Below are positions 16,095 through 23,466 of a stretch of DNA of 46,313 bases, in pieces; position 1 is the first letter of the stretch; every line of letters begins with the position of its first letter. Below the pieces are notes generated by a model that saw only the letters and a list, made by a program, of their open reading frames with translations, was not told the DNA's origin and did no database searches. A program made the translations under genes and the position numbers. Origin of the DNA: Pedosphaera sp. (GTDB lineage: Bacteria; Verrucomicrobiota; Verrucomicrobiia; Limisphaerales; JADLHS01); the NCBI GenBank assembly GCA_009695195.1, contig SIBJ01000023.1:1-46313 (forward strand). Direction: 5' to 3'.

Positions 16095-16850
16095 TCATTT
16101 CACCGCGTTGATCAACGGCGCCATCCCTTGAATCCTTACTTCGAGTTTGTCGCCGGATTGGATCGGCCCGACGCCGCTCGGCGTGCCGGTCAGAATGATG
16201 TCGCCGGGCTGGAGTGTCATGTGCGCGGAGATCGAGGCGACCAGACGGTAGCAGTCGAAGATGAGCTGGTTGGTGTTCGAGCTTTGGCGCAACTGGCCGT
16301 TCTGGAAAAGTTGGATGGTGAGGTTGGACGGATCAATCTTCGTTTCGATGTACGGGCCGATGGGCAGGAACGTGTCGAAGGATTTGCCGCGGCTCCACTG
16401 GCTTTCCGAGCTTTGCACCGTGCGGTCGCTGATGTCCTGCGCGGCGGTGAAGCCGAAAATGTAACGCGGCGCGGCGGTGGCGGTGACGTTCTTCACGCGC
16501 CGGCCGATGACGACGGCGAGTTCCGCCTCGAAATCCACGCGATGATGTTGATACGGCAGTTCGATCTTCGCGCCGTCCGCCAGCATGGCGCTCGGCGCTT
16601 TGAACCAGAACAGCGGCTCCTTTGGCAACGGCTGGCCGATGGCCCGCGCGTGGTCGGCGTAATTCAGCCCCACCGCCACGATCTTGCTCGGCACGACCGG
16701 CGCCAACGTCCGCACGCCCTTGGCCGACATCGGCTTCTTGTCGAAGGTCGGCGTGCCGAACATGTCGCCGTGCATGAGGAACAGTTCCCCATCCACGACC
16801 TTGGCGAAAAAAACGTCGTCGCCTTTTTGAAATCTCCCGATGGCTGCCAT
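16095..16850 (-). CDS. Fumarylacetoacetate hydrolase family protein
   Basis: A 251-residue protein of the FAH superfamily, whose members hydrolyse, decarboxylate or isomerise 2-oxo acids or 1,3-diketones using a divalent metal. Landmarks are KIVAVGLNYADHARAIG, PLFWFKAPSAM, the metal-binding VDFEAELAVVIG, IFGFTAAQDISDRTVQ, KSFDTFLPIGP and GDIILTGTPSGVGPIQSGD near the C-terminus. The start is ATG 16850, 11 bases downstream of a good promoter. The long open frame further upstream is not coding. Length fits the short FahA-like hydrolases such as 2-hydroxyhepta-2,4-diene-1,7-dioate isomerases. The substrate is unknown. Confidence 0.92.
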   Translation of the reverse strand: MAAIGRFQKGDDVFFAKVVDGELFLMHGDMFGTPTFDKKPMSAKGVRTLAPVVPSKIVAVGLNYADHARAIGQPLPKEPLFWFKAPSAMLADGAKIELPYQHHRVDFEAELAVVIGRRVKNVTATAAPRYIFGFTAAQDISDRTVQSSESQWSRGKSFDTFLPIGPYIETKIDPSNLTIQLFQNGQLRQSSNTNQLIFDCYRLVASISAHMTLQPGDIILTGTPSGVGPIQSGDKLEVRIQGMAPLINAVK

Positions 16851-16861
16851 AATTCGACTAA

Positions 16862-16890
16862 AGGCTAGGGGCCGGATTTTTTTCGCGCAA
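16862..16890 (-). promoter_or_regulatory. Promoter of the FAH family gene
   Basis: On the minus strand TTGCGC (16890-16885) and TAGCCT (16867-16862) are 17 bp apart, with 11 bases to the ATG at 16850. Confidence 0.5.
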
Positions 16891-16925
16891 GCGGAAAGAA
16901 AACCGATGCGCGGTCGTTTGCGCAG

Positions 16926-16954
16926 TTGCGGTAAGGCGGTGGGCCCGCTAGAAT
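16926..16954 (+). promoter_or_regulatory. Promoter giving a leaderless transcript of the small membrane protein gene
   Basis: TTGCGG (16926-16931) and TAGAAT (16949-16954) are 17 bp apart. The GTG start codon is at 16962, seven bases after the -10, so transcription should begin at or next to it. Confidence 0.6.
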
Positions 16955-16961
16955 ATCGGCC

Positions 16962-17093
16962 GTGAATCGCCTGACGAAACAGGAACAACTGGTTCTGTGC
17001 GCCGTGCTGGGTTTGCTGCTGGTCGGCTGGGCCGTCCGGGCTTACCGCACCGCGCAAACCGCGCCCGTCGTCAGCGACATGTCACGAAACTAA
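16962..17093 (+). CDS. 43-residue single-pass membrane protein
   Basis: A short ORF from GTG 16962 to TAA 17091-17093. The start MNRLTKQEQLV is followed by a hydrophobic helix, VLCAVLGLLLVGWAV (about residues 11-26), then RAYRT and a polar tail. The next gene starts at the very next base, so the two are an operon. A consistent promoter places the transcription start at the GTG. Small proteins of this plan are plausible ComEA-upstream or assembly-type peptides, but no function is recognised. Confidence 0.7.
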   Translation: MNRLTKQEQLVLCAVLGLLLVGWAVRAYRTAQTAPVVSDMSRN

Positions 17094-17537
17094 ATGCAAG
17101 AAGTCACATTCGAAGAAGCTCTGGAGCAAATCCTCGCCGCCGACCCGCGCTATCAACGCGACGCTTACGGCTTTGTGCGGGAGGCGCTGGATTTCACGCA
17201 GAAAATCGTCGGCAAGGAAGGCGCCGGAAAAATCCACCATGTCACCGGCCAGGAATTGCTCGACGGCATCCGGCAGTTCGCGCTCACGCAATTCGGCCCG
17301 ATGACCGCCACCGTGTTCGCCGAATGGGGCGTCAACGATTGCCGCGACTTCGGCAACATCGTGTTCAACATGGTGGAAACCCGTCTGCTCGCGAAAACCG
17401 ACAAGGATTCAGCCGGGGACTTCGAGGGCGGATATAATTTTGATGACGCCTTCCGCAAACCGTTCCTCCCGACGAGCAAACTCCTCAGCGAAACCCGCGC
17501 GCATGCTTCACCGCCGAAACCCTCCGCGAAGGGTTGA
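17094..17537 (+). CDS. Minf_1886 family protein
   Basis: A 147-residue protein whose first 130 residues fit the Minf_1886 family, known mostly from Verrucomicrobia and Planctomycetes: FEEALEQILAADPRY, DAYGFVREALDFTQ, HVTGQELLDGIRQFAL, FGPMTATVFAEWGV and DFGNIVFNMVETRLL. The molecular role is not known. The tail (GGYNFDDAFRKPF and a Pro/Ser end) is probably flexible. The ATG at 17094 adjoins the stop of the 43-residue membrane protein gene with no gap, implying coupled translation. Confidence 0.9.
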   Translation: MQEVTFEEALEQILAADPRYQRDAYGFVREALDFTQKIVGKEGAGKIHHVTGQELLDGIRQFALTQFGPMTATVFAEWGVNDCRDFGNIVFNMVETRLLAKTDKDSAGDFEGGYNFDDAFRKPFLPTSKLLSETRAHASPPKPSAKG

Positions 17538-17596
17538 CGCGCTCACGGCAGCGGCACGCTGCTGCTCTCCGACACGAAAATGGAATCCGGTGCCAC

Positions 17597-17690
17597 CTTG
17601 GGCAGTTTGTCGTTGCTGATGAAAGGCGAAACCCAGCCCGACGAGCAACAATGAAAGCGTGCCCGGCTCGGGCGTGATGTAGCCGTCGCG
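17597..17690 (-). pseudogene. Remnant of a PEP-CTERM sorting signal
   Basis: Read on the minus strand from 17687, one frame gives DGYITPEPGTLSLLLVGLGF and then a basic, Gln-rich run. PEP followed by a hydrophobic helix and arginine is the PEP-CTERM tail that sends proteins to exosortase. The open frame continues upstream with no recognisable domain, and past the usual end without a stop, so this looks like a decayed gene end lying in the gap between Minf_1886 and the low-GC island. Confidence 0.4.
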
Positions 17691-17708
17691 AACTCGAACA
17701 AGCCTGCG

Positions 17709-17737
17709 TTGACCTCCCGCGCGTGATTCCGTAGCCT
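17709..17737 (+). promoter_or_regulatory. Surviving promoter of a host gene cut by the island
   Basis: TTGACC (17709-17714) and TAGCCT (17732-17737) are 17 bp apart. A GTG follows after six bases, the same leaderless layout as at 16926 and 8962. Confidence 0.5.
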
Positions 17738-17743
17738 CGCTCC

Positions 17744-17755
17744 GTGAGTACGTAA
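17744..17755 (+). pseudogene. Three-codon stump of a host gene at the left island junction
   Basis: GTG AGT ACG TAA directly follows a well-formed promoter at leaderless distance. A promoter this good would not be expected to serve a three-codon peptide. The simplest reading is that the rest of the gene was replaced by the AT-richer sequence that begins here. Confidence 0.4.
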
Positions 17756-17794
17756 AGCTCGACCAAGACCAATCGATTATCTAAGATTCCTTTC

Positions 17795-18073
17795 TTGATA
17801 CGAACCAAACCATATTTCACGACCGAATACGGGAAAGCCTTTTGGGGCGATTCATCGGAACTGATGAAGGAAATCCCTGACGAATCAATCAATCTGGTCG
17901 TCACATCCCCGCCTTTTGCCCTCACACGCAAAAAAGCTTACGGCAACAAAGAGGATCACGAATACGTCGAGTGGTTCATGCCATTTGCAAAAGAAATCAG
18001 ACGGATTCTGAAAGGGGACGGAAGTTTCGTTCTCGATTTGGGAGGCGCGTATCTGAGCAATGGAAGCCGTTGA
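17795..18073 (+). pseudogene. Truncated site-specific DNA methyltransferase (N4/N6 amino type)
   Basis: The 92-codon frame starts with TTG. It encodes the front of an amino-methyltransferase: FWGDSSELMKEIPDESINLV, the catalytic motif TSPPF at residues 37-41, and ILKGDGSFVLDLGGAY. Full-length members have 250-400 residues and carry the S-adenosylmethionine motif FxGxG and target recognition parts that are missing here. The frame runs into the phospholipase-D-type gene, whose ATG at 18060 lies inside it, and stops 14 bases later. It is therefore almost certainly inactive. Base composition is visibly lower in G+C than the flanks, suggesting transfer. Confidence 0.8.
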
Positions 18074-18926
18074 ACTTTATTCCAGTCCTTGGCGGAAAAG
18101 TTTTGAGGACTTCCTCAAGGGCGTCTCAAGCGACCTGCTGATTGCAAGTCCGTTCATCAAGACATCCGAAGCGAACTGGATATGTGCCGCACTGAATGGG
18201 CGCTCGGTGCGACTTCGCGTTTTGACTAATGTTAGAAGCGAAAGCGTATTGAATGGTTCACTTGATGTTGCCGCGCTGAATTTATTTTCAAAGGCTGTCC
18301 CGGATTCAAAGGTCATTGCCGTACCAAGGCTTCACGCAAAAGTTTACGTCAGAGACAACGACTTGGCGGTCATCACTTCAGCAAATTTGACCCCCTCCGG
18401 CCTTGAGGGAAATTATGAGTATGGTGTGGGGCTTCGCGACGTGAAGCTGGTTGGTCGCGTTCGGAACGACATTGAAGCTTACGGTCGAGTCGGAAGCGCA
18501 ATGAGCGCCGAACTTCTAAAGGAAATGTCTTCGATCAGCGATGAGCTCGTTGATGAATTCCAGAAAGTGCAAAGGTCGGCTAAGGCTCGGCTTCGGCAAA
18601 GTTTTAACCAGAAACTTCGGAAGGCGAACGTTGAGTTTCTGCGGGCACAAATTGGAAGCCGTTCCGCTCATTCCCTATTTGCCGATGCGATCACTTATGT
18701 TCTTTCAACAGGTCCGCTTTCTACTTCCGAATTGCATCCACGAATTCAGAAGCTGCTGCCAGACCTTTGCGACGACAAAGCTGAACTTGTAATTGACGGC
18801 CAGCGGTTTGGAAAAAGATGGAAACATGACGTGCGAAACGCTCAACAGTTTTTGAAACGGCAGGGAGTCGCCAGTTTTGATGGCAAACAATGGCGATTAG
18901 TTGGACAGGTGCTTTCTTCTAATTAA
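18060..18926 (+). CDS. Phospholipase D-like nuclease family protein
   Basis: A 288-residue protein with one HKD motif: His92, Lys94 and Asp99 in LHAKVYVRDNDLAVI, then TSAN with Asn109, and Glu in GNYEYGVGL. One HKD per chain means a dimeric active site, as in Nuc and the BfiI/NgoFVII restriction enzymes. Residues 1-60 are the usual Rossmann-like start (DLLIASPFIK). Residues 140-200 are helical, and the end (VLSTGPLSTSELHPRIQKLL to the C-terminus) looks like a winged-helix domain. It may be a restriction or defence nuclease. Its presumed protecting methyltransferase is broken, so either it does not cut host DNA or it relies on other control. ATG at 18060 overlaps the methyltransferase stump. 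Confidence 0.82.
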   Translation: MEAVELYSSPWRKSFEDFLKGVSSDLLIASPFIKTSEANWICAALNGRSVRLRVLTNVRSESVLNGSLDVAALNLFSKAVPDSKVIAVPRLHAKVYVRDNDLAVITSANLTPSGLEGNYEYGVGLRDVKLVGRVRNDIEAYGRVGSAMSAELLKEMSSISDELVDEFQKVQRSAKARLRQSFNQKLRKANVEFLRAQIGSRSAHSLFADAITYVLSTGPLSTSELHPRIQKLLPDLCDDKAELVIDGQRFGKRWKHDVRNAQQFLKRQGVASFDGKQWRLVGQVLSSN

Positions 18927-18935
18927 CTCCCCGGC

Positions 18936-19364
18936 ATGAATCCCAAGCGATGCTGCTTCCAGGACTTGCCAGACGATGTGCAAACTCTGGTTTCCGACAT
19001 TGTTGGCATTATGGGGAGCGAGCACGATTGGGAAGAACTCAAAGATCACGAGTTTGAAATCCATGAGTTGCCAGTTGCGGTGTTTCCTTCAGTACCGGTT
19101 TCAACAGATTACCGCGATGAAGAATATGCCGAAGCCATGATTTGGAAAAAACTACCCCCGTTATTGATTCATGGGCATAAGTGGCTTGATGGGCGGCACA
19201 GGATTTGGGCCTTTAAGCGGATGGGCATTACGTCAGCTGAGTGCATTAACCTTGGAGAAATTTTCCCAGATTACTCACACGAACCCATCGGCCTTCTGAA
19301 TTTCTGCACTACATTCAAAACAGAGACGTTCTTCACGACGCCGGGCGGGATGTCAGGACAGTAA
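18936..19364 (+). CDS. ParB-like (DGRHR) domain protein, 3' end replaced
   Basis: A 142-codon frame. Residues 40-110 contain HGHKWLDGRHRIWAFKRMGI, the ParB/Srx-type core in which DGRHR binds nucleotide. Small proteins with this core occur in mobile and defence islands. The last part of the frame, from about codon 120, lies over another reading frame that matches an HNH endonuclease from 19295. The original C-terminus has therefore probably been lost and the present tail is accidental. It starts 9 bases after the nuclease stop. Low G+C like its neighbours. Confidence 0.65.
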   Translation: MNPKRCCFQDLPDDVQTLVSDIVGIMGSEHDWEELKDHEFEIHELPVAVFPSVPVSTDYRDEEYAEAMIWKKLPPLLIHGHKWLDGRHRIWAFKRMGITSAECINLGEIFPDYSHEPIGLLNFCTTFKTETFFTTPGGMSGQ

Positions 19365-19852
19365 GCGTTCTAAATCGCATCGCAACGGTCACGCCGGTCA
19401 CGCCATACGAAATCGCAGCCTTGCCTCAACCTCGTCAGCGTGTGGTTGAAACGGTCAGCAGACTTGTCAGGGCGACAAACTTCCGCGATCAAGTCATGAG
19501 TGCTTACGACAATCGGTGCGCTGTGACGCGGGCGCAGTTGAAACTTGTCGATGCGGCTCACATTTTGCCCGTTGGCGCGGACAGAAGTGTTGACTGTGTT
19601 CGGAACGGAATCGCGCTTGCTCCAACATATCATCGCGCGTTTGACCAAGGATTGATCTATCTCACTTCCGGTTTGAGGATGGAGATAAACAAACAGCGGG
19701 TGGAGCATCTCAATTCGTTTCAATTGCTTGGCGGCTTCGATACTTTTACAGCCCACTTGAACCGAGTGATTCATTTGCCTTTCGATCCCGCCCAGAGACC
19801 TTCTCAGCAGTTTATCGACCTCGCCAACAAGTTCAGAAATATCCGCAGTTAA
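19295..19852 (+). pseudogene. N-terminally truncated HNH restriction-type endonuclease
   Basis: From 19295 one frame encodes SEFLHYIQNRDVLHDAGR, then TPYEIAALPQPRQR and, near the middle, YDNRCAVTRAQL, DAAHILPVGA and RNGIALAPTYHRAFDQGL. This is the C-terminal HNH domain of a family of restriction endonucleases (HNH_2 type), with Cys, paired His and Asn residues in place. The N-terminal half of such proteins is absent, and no ATG or GTG start precedes the match; the first start in frame is TTG at 19421. Similarity begins inside the ParB-like gene, so a deletion has joined the two. Enzymatic loss is likely but the HNH core is intact. Confidence 0.72.
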
Positions 19853-20204
19853 CGTCGGTGTGCGGCGCGCCTCGGACCGCCGTTGTCCCACCTCCGGTGC
19901 AAACTCGCGGTCATGCACACACCCTCAGCACGATATTTCATGCGGCGGGAAGATTATCAACCGCCCAACACTCCGCCGGAGAGTCCCTTCCGGCAGTTCG
20001 ATGTCACGTGTCCCCGCGCAGAACCAGCTTGCCGCCAACTCGGCCAGCTTCATTCTCACGCATCCTGCGCGATCTCCACACCATCGCTTGTTTCCTCACC
20101 GGTTTACGGAAAACATTTTCATCCGCGCCCGGTTCGGTTACTTTCCCGCCGCTTTGCGCCCCGGATTGCGGGGCGTTGAAACTTTGAAACCGCCGAGTCA
20201 TGAA
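19853..20204. other. 352-bp gap after the island, no gene recognised
   Basis: G+C content rises again here, so the right edge of the island is near 19855-19870. Open frames exist on the plus strand (for example 19883-20179), but none shows a family motif, a good start or composition that would support it. No hairpin of the repeat families was seen. The end of the gap should contain the promoter of the M16 gene, but no clear site was found. Confidence 0.5.
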
Positions 20205-22811
20205 ATGAAACTTCTGCTCGCGATAGCTATTGCCATTTTATTTATGCCTTTGAACAAGACCACCGCCGCGAACGCCAACGCCATCCCCGCCCTGCCGCCC
20301 GGCACGACGCTCACCACGCTCGACAACGGCCTCGCCGTCATCGTGCGCGAAGATCACAGCGCGCCCGTCGTCTCCGCGCAGGCGTGGGCGATGACCGGGA
20401 GCGTTCACGAAGGCCGCTGGCTCGGCGCGGGCCTTTCGCACGTGCTCGAACACATGCTCTTCAAAGGCACGAGCACGCGCCCCGGCAGCCGGATTGATCA
20501 GGAAGTGCAGGAGGCCGGCGGTTACATGAACGCCTACACGAGTTTTGATCGCACGGTCTATCACATTGACGTGCCGAACACCGGCGCGCGCACGGCGGTG
20601 GACATCCTGTGCGACATCATGCAACACGCGTCGTTGCCCGCCGACGAGATGGAAAAGGAAAAGCAGGTCATCCTCCGCGAGATGGACATGAACCAGGACG
20701 ATCCGGGCCGTCGCTCGGGCCGCCGATTGTTTGAAACCGCCTACACGCGCAGCCCGTATCGCTTCACGGTCATCGGCTACCAGGACATTTACAACGAACT
20801 CAAAACGCCCGACATCCTCGGCTATTACCAGAAACGTTACGCGCCGAACAACGTGTTCTTCGTCGTCGCCGGCGACGTGGAAACTTCCGAAGTCATCGCG
20901 CAAATCAAGGAAGCCTACGCGAAGAACAAGGCGAAGCCGCTGCCGCCAATGGTGCTGCCGACCGAGCCGCAGCAAACCGCCGCGCGCGAAATCATCGAGG
21001 AAGCGCCGATCGAGCAGGGACATTTCCATTTCGCGTGGCACATCCCGGACGTGCGGCATCCCGACATGCCGATCCTCGACGTGCTCGCAGTGTTGCTCGG
21101 CAGCGGGCGCAGTTCGCGTTTGTATCAGGAGGTTCGCGAGAAGCAGGGTGTCGTGAATTCCGCCGACGCGTGGACTTACAGTCCCGGCGCGCCCGGGCTG
21201 TTCGGCATGAGCGCGGTGGTGGACGCGGACAAATTCGAGAAAGCCCGCGCCGCGATGCTCGCCGAAGTCGAAAAGCTGAAAAAGAAACCCGTCACCGCCG
21301 CCGAACTTGGCAAGGCCGTGAAGCAATTCATCTCCGCCACGCTCTCGACGCGCAAGACGATGACCGGTCAGGCCGCCGACCTTGGCGGAAACTGGCTCGC
21401 CGCGAACGACCTGAATTTTTCCGAGCGTTACCTCGCCGCAGTGAAGCGCGTCCGGCCCGCCGACTTACAGCGCGTCGCGCGCGAATATCTCACGACGGAA
21501 AACCGCACGCTCTTCGCGCTGTTGCCGAACGACACCGCGCCGAAGACTTCCAGCACCGCCGCGAAATCCAGCGAGCAGGCGATCCAGAAATTCGTTTTGC
21601 CGAACGGCCTGCGGTTGCTGGTGAAGGAAGATCATCGGCTGCCGTTCGTCGAGTTTCGCGCCGTGTTCAAAGGCGGCGTGCTCGCTGAGAACGCGCAGAA
21701 CAACGGCCTTTCGCAACTCCACACGAAGATGCTGCTCAAAGGCACGAAGCGCCGCAGCGCCGAGGACATCGCCACGGAGATCGAGTCTGTCGGCGGGAAC
21801 ATTGACACCTACGGCGGCAACAACAGCTTTGGCCTGAACGCCGAAACGTTGAGCGAAGATTTTGCGACGGGACTCGATCTCGTCGCCGACGTGCTGCTGA
21901 ATCCGACGTTCCCCGCCGCCGCGCTCGAACGCGAACAGCAGATCCAGATCGCCGACATCAGCGCGCAAAAGGACGAGTTGCTCAAAAGTGCCGCCAAAGC
22001 GATGCGCCGCGCGATGTTCGGCGACGCCGGCTACGGCCTCGACGCCCTCGGCACGGAGGAAAGCGTCCAACGCACGAAGCCCGCGGATCTGAAATCCTTC
22101 CACGCGCAACTCGCCACGCCCGCGAACTGCGTCCTCGCGATCTATGGCGACGTGAAACCCGCCGCCGTGAAAACCGCCGTGCAAAAAGCGTTGGGCAAAT
22201 GGAAATCCACCGCTGCCGTTCCCGCTCTCAACTCTCAACCCACAACTCTCAACTCTTTGAAGCGCGTCAGCGAAACCCGCGACAAAAAACAAGCCGTGCT
22301 CGTCATCGGCTTCAACGGCACGACGCTGTTGAGCGAAGACCGTTACGCGCTGGAACTCTTGCAGGAATCCTGCAGCGACCTCGGCTCGCGCCTGTTCCTG
22401 CGCATCCGCGATCAACTTGGCCTCGCCTATTACGTCGGCGCGCAGAATTTCATGGGCCTCACACCCGGCTATTTCGCGTTCTACACCGGCACGATGCCAG
22501 AAAAAGTCGAACTGGTGGAAAAGGAATTGTTGAAGGAAGCCGAACTCCTGCGCGCGGACGGCCTGACCGCCGAGGAATTGAGTCGTGCGAAGGCGAAAGT
22601 CATCGGGCAGAAAAAAATCGCCCGCCAGGAACTCGGCGGCTTCGCCATGACCACCGCGCTCGACGAACTTTACGGCCTCGGCTTCGCCAACACCGACGCC
22701 GAGGACGCGAAGTATCAAGCCGTCACGCTCGAACAAGTCAAAGCCGTCGCGAACAAATATCTGAAACCGGACGCGTGTGTGATTTCGGTGGTGAAGCCGG
22801 GGCAGCCGTAA
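20205..22811 (+). CDS. M16 family zinc metallopeptidase, two-domain type
   Basis: An 868-residue protein made of two M16 halves of about 420 residues each. A signal peptide (MKLLLAIAIAILFMP) suggests a periplasmic location. The first half is active: the inverted zinc motif HVLEH at 79-83, followed by LFKGTSTRPG, and VFFVVAGDV later. The second half (NGLRLLVKEDHRLPF, LSQLHTKMLLKGTKRR) lacks HxxEH and is structural, as in the pitrilysin and processing-peptidase families. Such enzymes degrade peptides in a closed chamber. ATG 20205 begins the signal peptide; the longer open frame upstream is not coding. The linker near residues 674-684 is encoded by a low-complexity repeat. Confidence 0.93.
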   Translation: MKLLLAIAIAILFMPLNKTTAANANAIPALPPGTTLTTLDNGLAVIVREDHSAPVVSAQAWAMTGSVHEGRWLGAGLSHVLEHMLFKGTSTRPGSRIDQEVQEAGGYMNAYTSFDRTVYHIDVPNTGARTAVDILCDIMQHASLPADEMEKEKQVILREMDMNQDDPGRRSGRRLFETAYTRSPYRFTVIGYQDIYNELKTPDILGYYQKRYAPNNVFFVVAGDVETSEVIAQIKEAYAKNKAKPLPPMVLPTEPQQTAAREIIEEAPIEQGHFHFAWHIPDVRHPDMPILDVLAVLLGSGRSSRLYQEVREKQGVVNSADAWTYSPGAPGLFGMSAVVDADKFEKARAAMLAEVEKLKKKPVTAAELGKAVKQFISATLSTRKTMTGQAADLGGNWLAANDLNFSERYLAAVKRVRPADLQRVAREYLTTENRTLFALLPNDTAPKTSSTAAKSSEQAIQKFVLPNGLRLLVKEDHRLPFVEFRAVFKGGVLAENAQNNGLSQLHTKMLLKGTKRRSAEDIATEIESVGGNIDTYGGNNSFGLNAETLSEDFATGLDLVADVLLNPTFPAAALEREQQIQIADISAQKDELLKSAAKAMRRAMFGDAGYGLDALGTEESVQRTKPADLKSFHAQLATPANCVLAIYGDVKPAAVKTAVQKALGKWKSTAAVPALNSQPTTLNSLKRVSETRDKKQAVLVIGFNGTTLLSEDRYALELLQESCSDLGSRLFLRIRDQLGLAYYVGAQNFMGLTPGYFAFYTGTMPEKVELVEKELLKEAELLRADGLTAEELSRAKAKVIGQKKIARQELGGFAMTTALDELYGLGFANTDAEDAKYQAVTLEQVKAVANKYLKPDACVISVVKPGQP
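22225..22257 (+). repeat. CTCTCAACTC-type low-complexity repeat inside the M16 gene
   Basis: The tract is made of CTCTCAACTCTCAACCCACAA followed by another CTCTCAACTC. It adds ALNSQPTTLNS to the protein in frame, in a linker of the inactive half. Confidence 0.65.
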
Positions 22812-23078
22812 TCAGGAGGGAAATTGCCGGTCGAAGTCTTTGTGACTGCCAATCCAAACCCAGACCCATTCATCTTCGTAACGACGCGCGACCGCTCGAT
22901 AGTCTTTCGTCACGCGCACCGACCACAGCCGCGGATCTTTTCGCAAACGCTCCAGTTGCAAACCGGGGTACGCAGGGTTCTGAAGGAATTTTTTATGAGC
23001 GGCGCGCGCGGCGGTCTTGATCTCAGCCGGCAAAGACCAATAAGACTTCCAGAAGCTCGCATTCCCGCTTGAGGTCAC
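22812..23078 (-). CDS. RelE/ParE-type toxin
   Basis: An 88-residue protein with SFWKSYWSLPAEIKTAARAA, then LERLRKDPRLWSVRVTKDYRAVARR and WIGSHKDFDR, the pattern of a RelE/ParE-fold toxin (helical hairpin and a four-strand sheet ending in G-HxxY/F). Such toxins cleave mRNA on the ribosome or inhibit gyrase. Its ATG overlaps the stop of the antitoxin gene by four bases (ATGA). It is tail to tail with the M16 gene, with no gap between the stop codons. Confidence 0.85.
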   Translation of the reverse strand: MTSSGNASFWKSYWSLPAEIKTAARAAHKKFLQNPAYPGLQLERLRKDPRLWSVRVTKDYRAVARRYEDEWVWVWIGSHKDFDRQFPS

Positions 23079-23323
23079 GGCGGCGTATCAAAATCACTGT
23101 CCTTGATTTCACGAAAAGCCCCGGGCAGGCGCTGGCGCTCGGCGTCTATCGCATCCGCGAACGCGGACAAAGCGGGACTTGGCGCAGGGTCTTCAATGAT
23201 TCGCTGCCACGCGGCGTCGCCGTCCAGTTCGAGCAGGACCGCCGGCAGGTCGCGCACCAGTTTCTCCCGCTCGGAGGCAGAAAGCGTGCGAATCGCTGCT
23301 TCAATTTCAACGGCCGTGCTCAT
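23075..23323 (-). CDS. Antitoxin of the RelE/ParE-type pair
   Basis: An 82-residue acidic protein with MSTAVEIEAAIRTLSASERE, LVRDLPAVLLELDG and a disordered end (FREIKDSDFDTPP), the usual layout of antitoxins in which the C-terminal tail wraps the toxin. It precedes the toxin gene and overlaps it by four bases. ATG 23323 was chosen. A long in-frame extension to 23473 crosses the promoter region of the divergent FHA gene and is unlikely. Confidence 0.75.
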   Translation of the reverse strand: MSTAVEIEAAIRTLSASEREKLVRDLPAVLLELDGDAAWQRIIEDPAPSPALSAFADAIDAERQRLPGAFREIKDSDFDTPP

Positions 23324-23466
23324 GGCGACCAAGCTAAAGCCCTTCGGACGGGAAGTAAAACTCAATATGCCACCGCCGAAATGCCACGAACGAAAAGTTT
23401 TTTCATTGTCTCCCGCGTCGCTCACGCGTATCAATTCCCGCGAACCGAACGGCGGAAGTTTTATCA

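Noticed and set aside
17597..17690. A complete PEP-CTERM protein gene on the minus strand
   Set aside because: No start, signal peptide or domain is found upstream, and the frame runs past the usual end. Only the sorting-signal remnant is reported.
19883..20179. A 98-codon open frame after the island
   Set aside because: No family motif, poor start and no supporting context. Kept only as a note on the gap.
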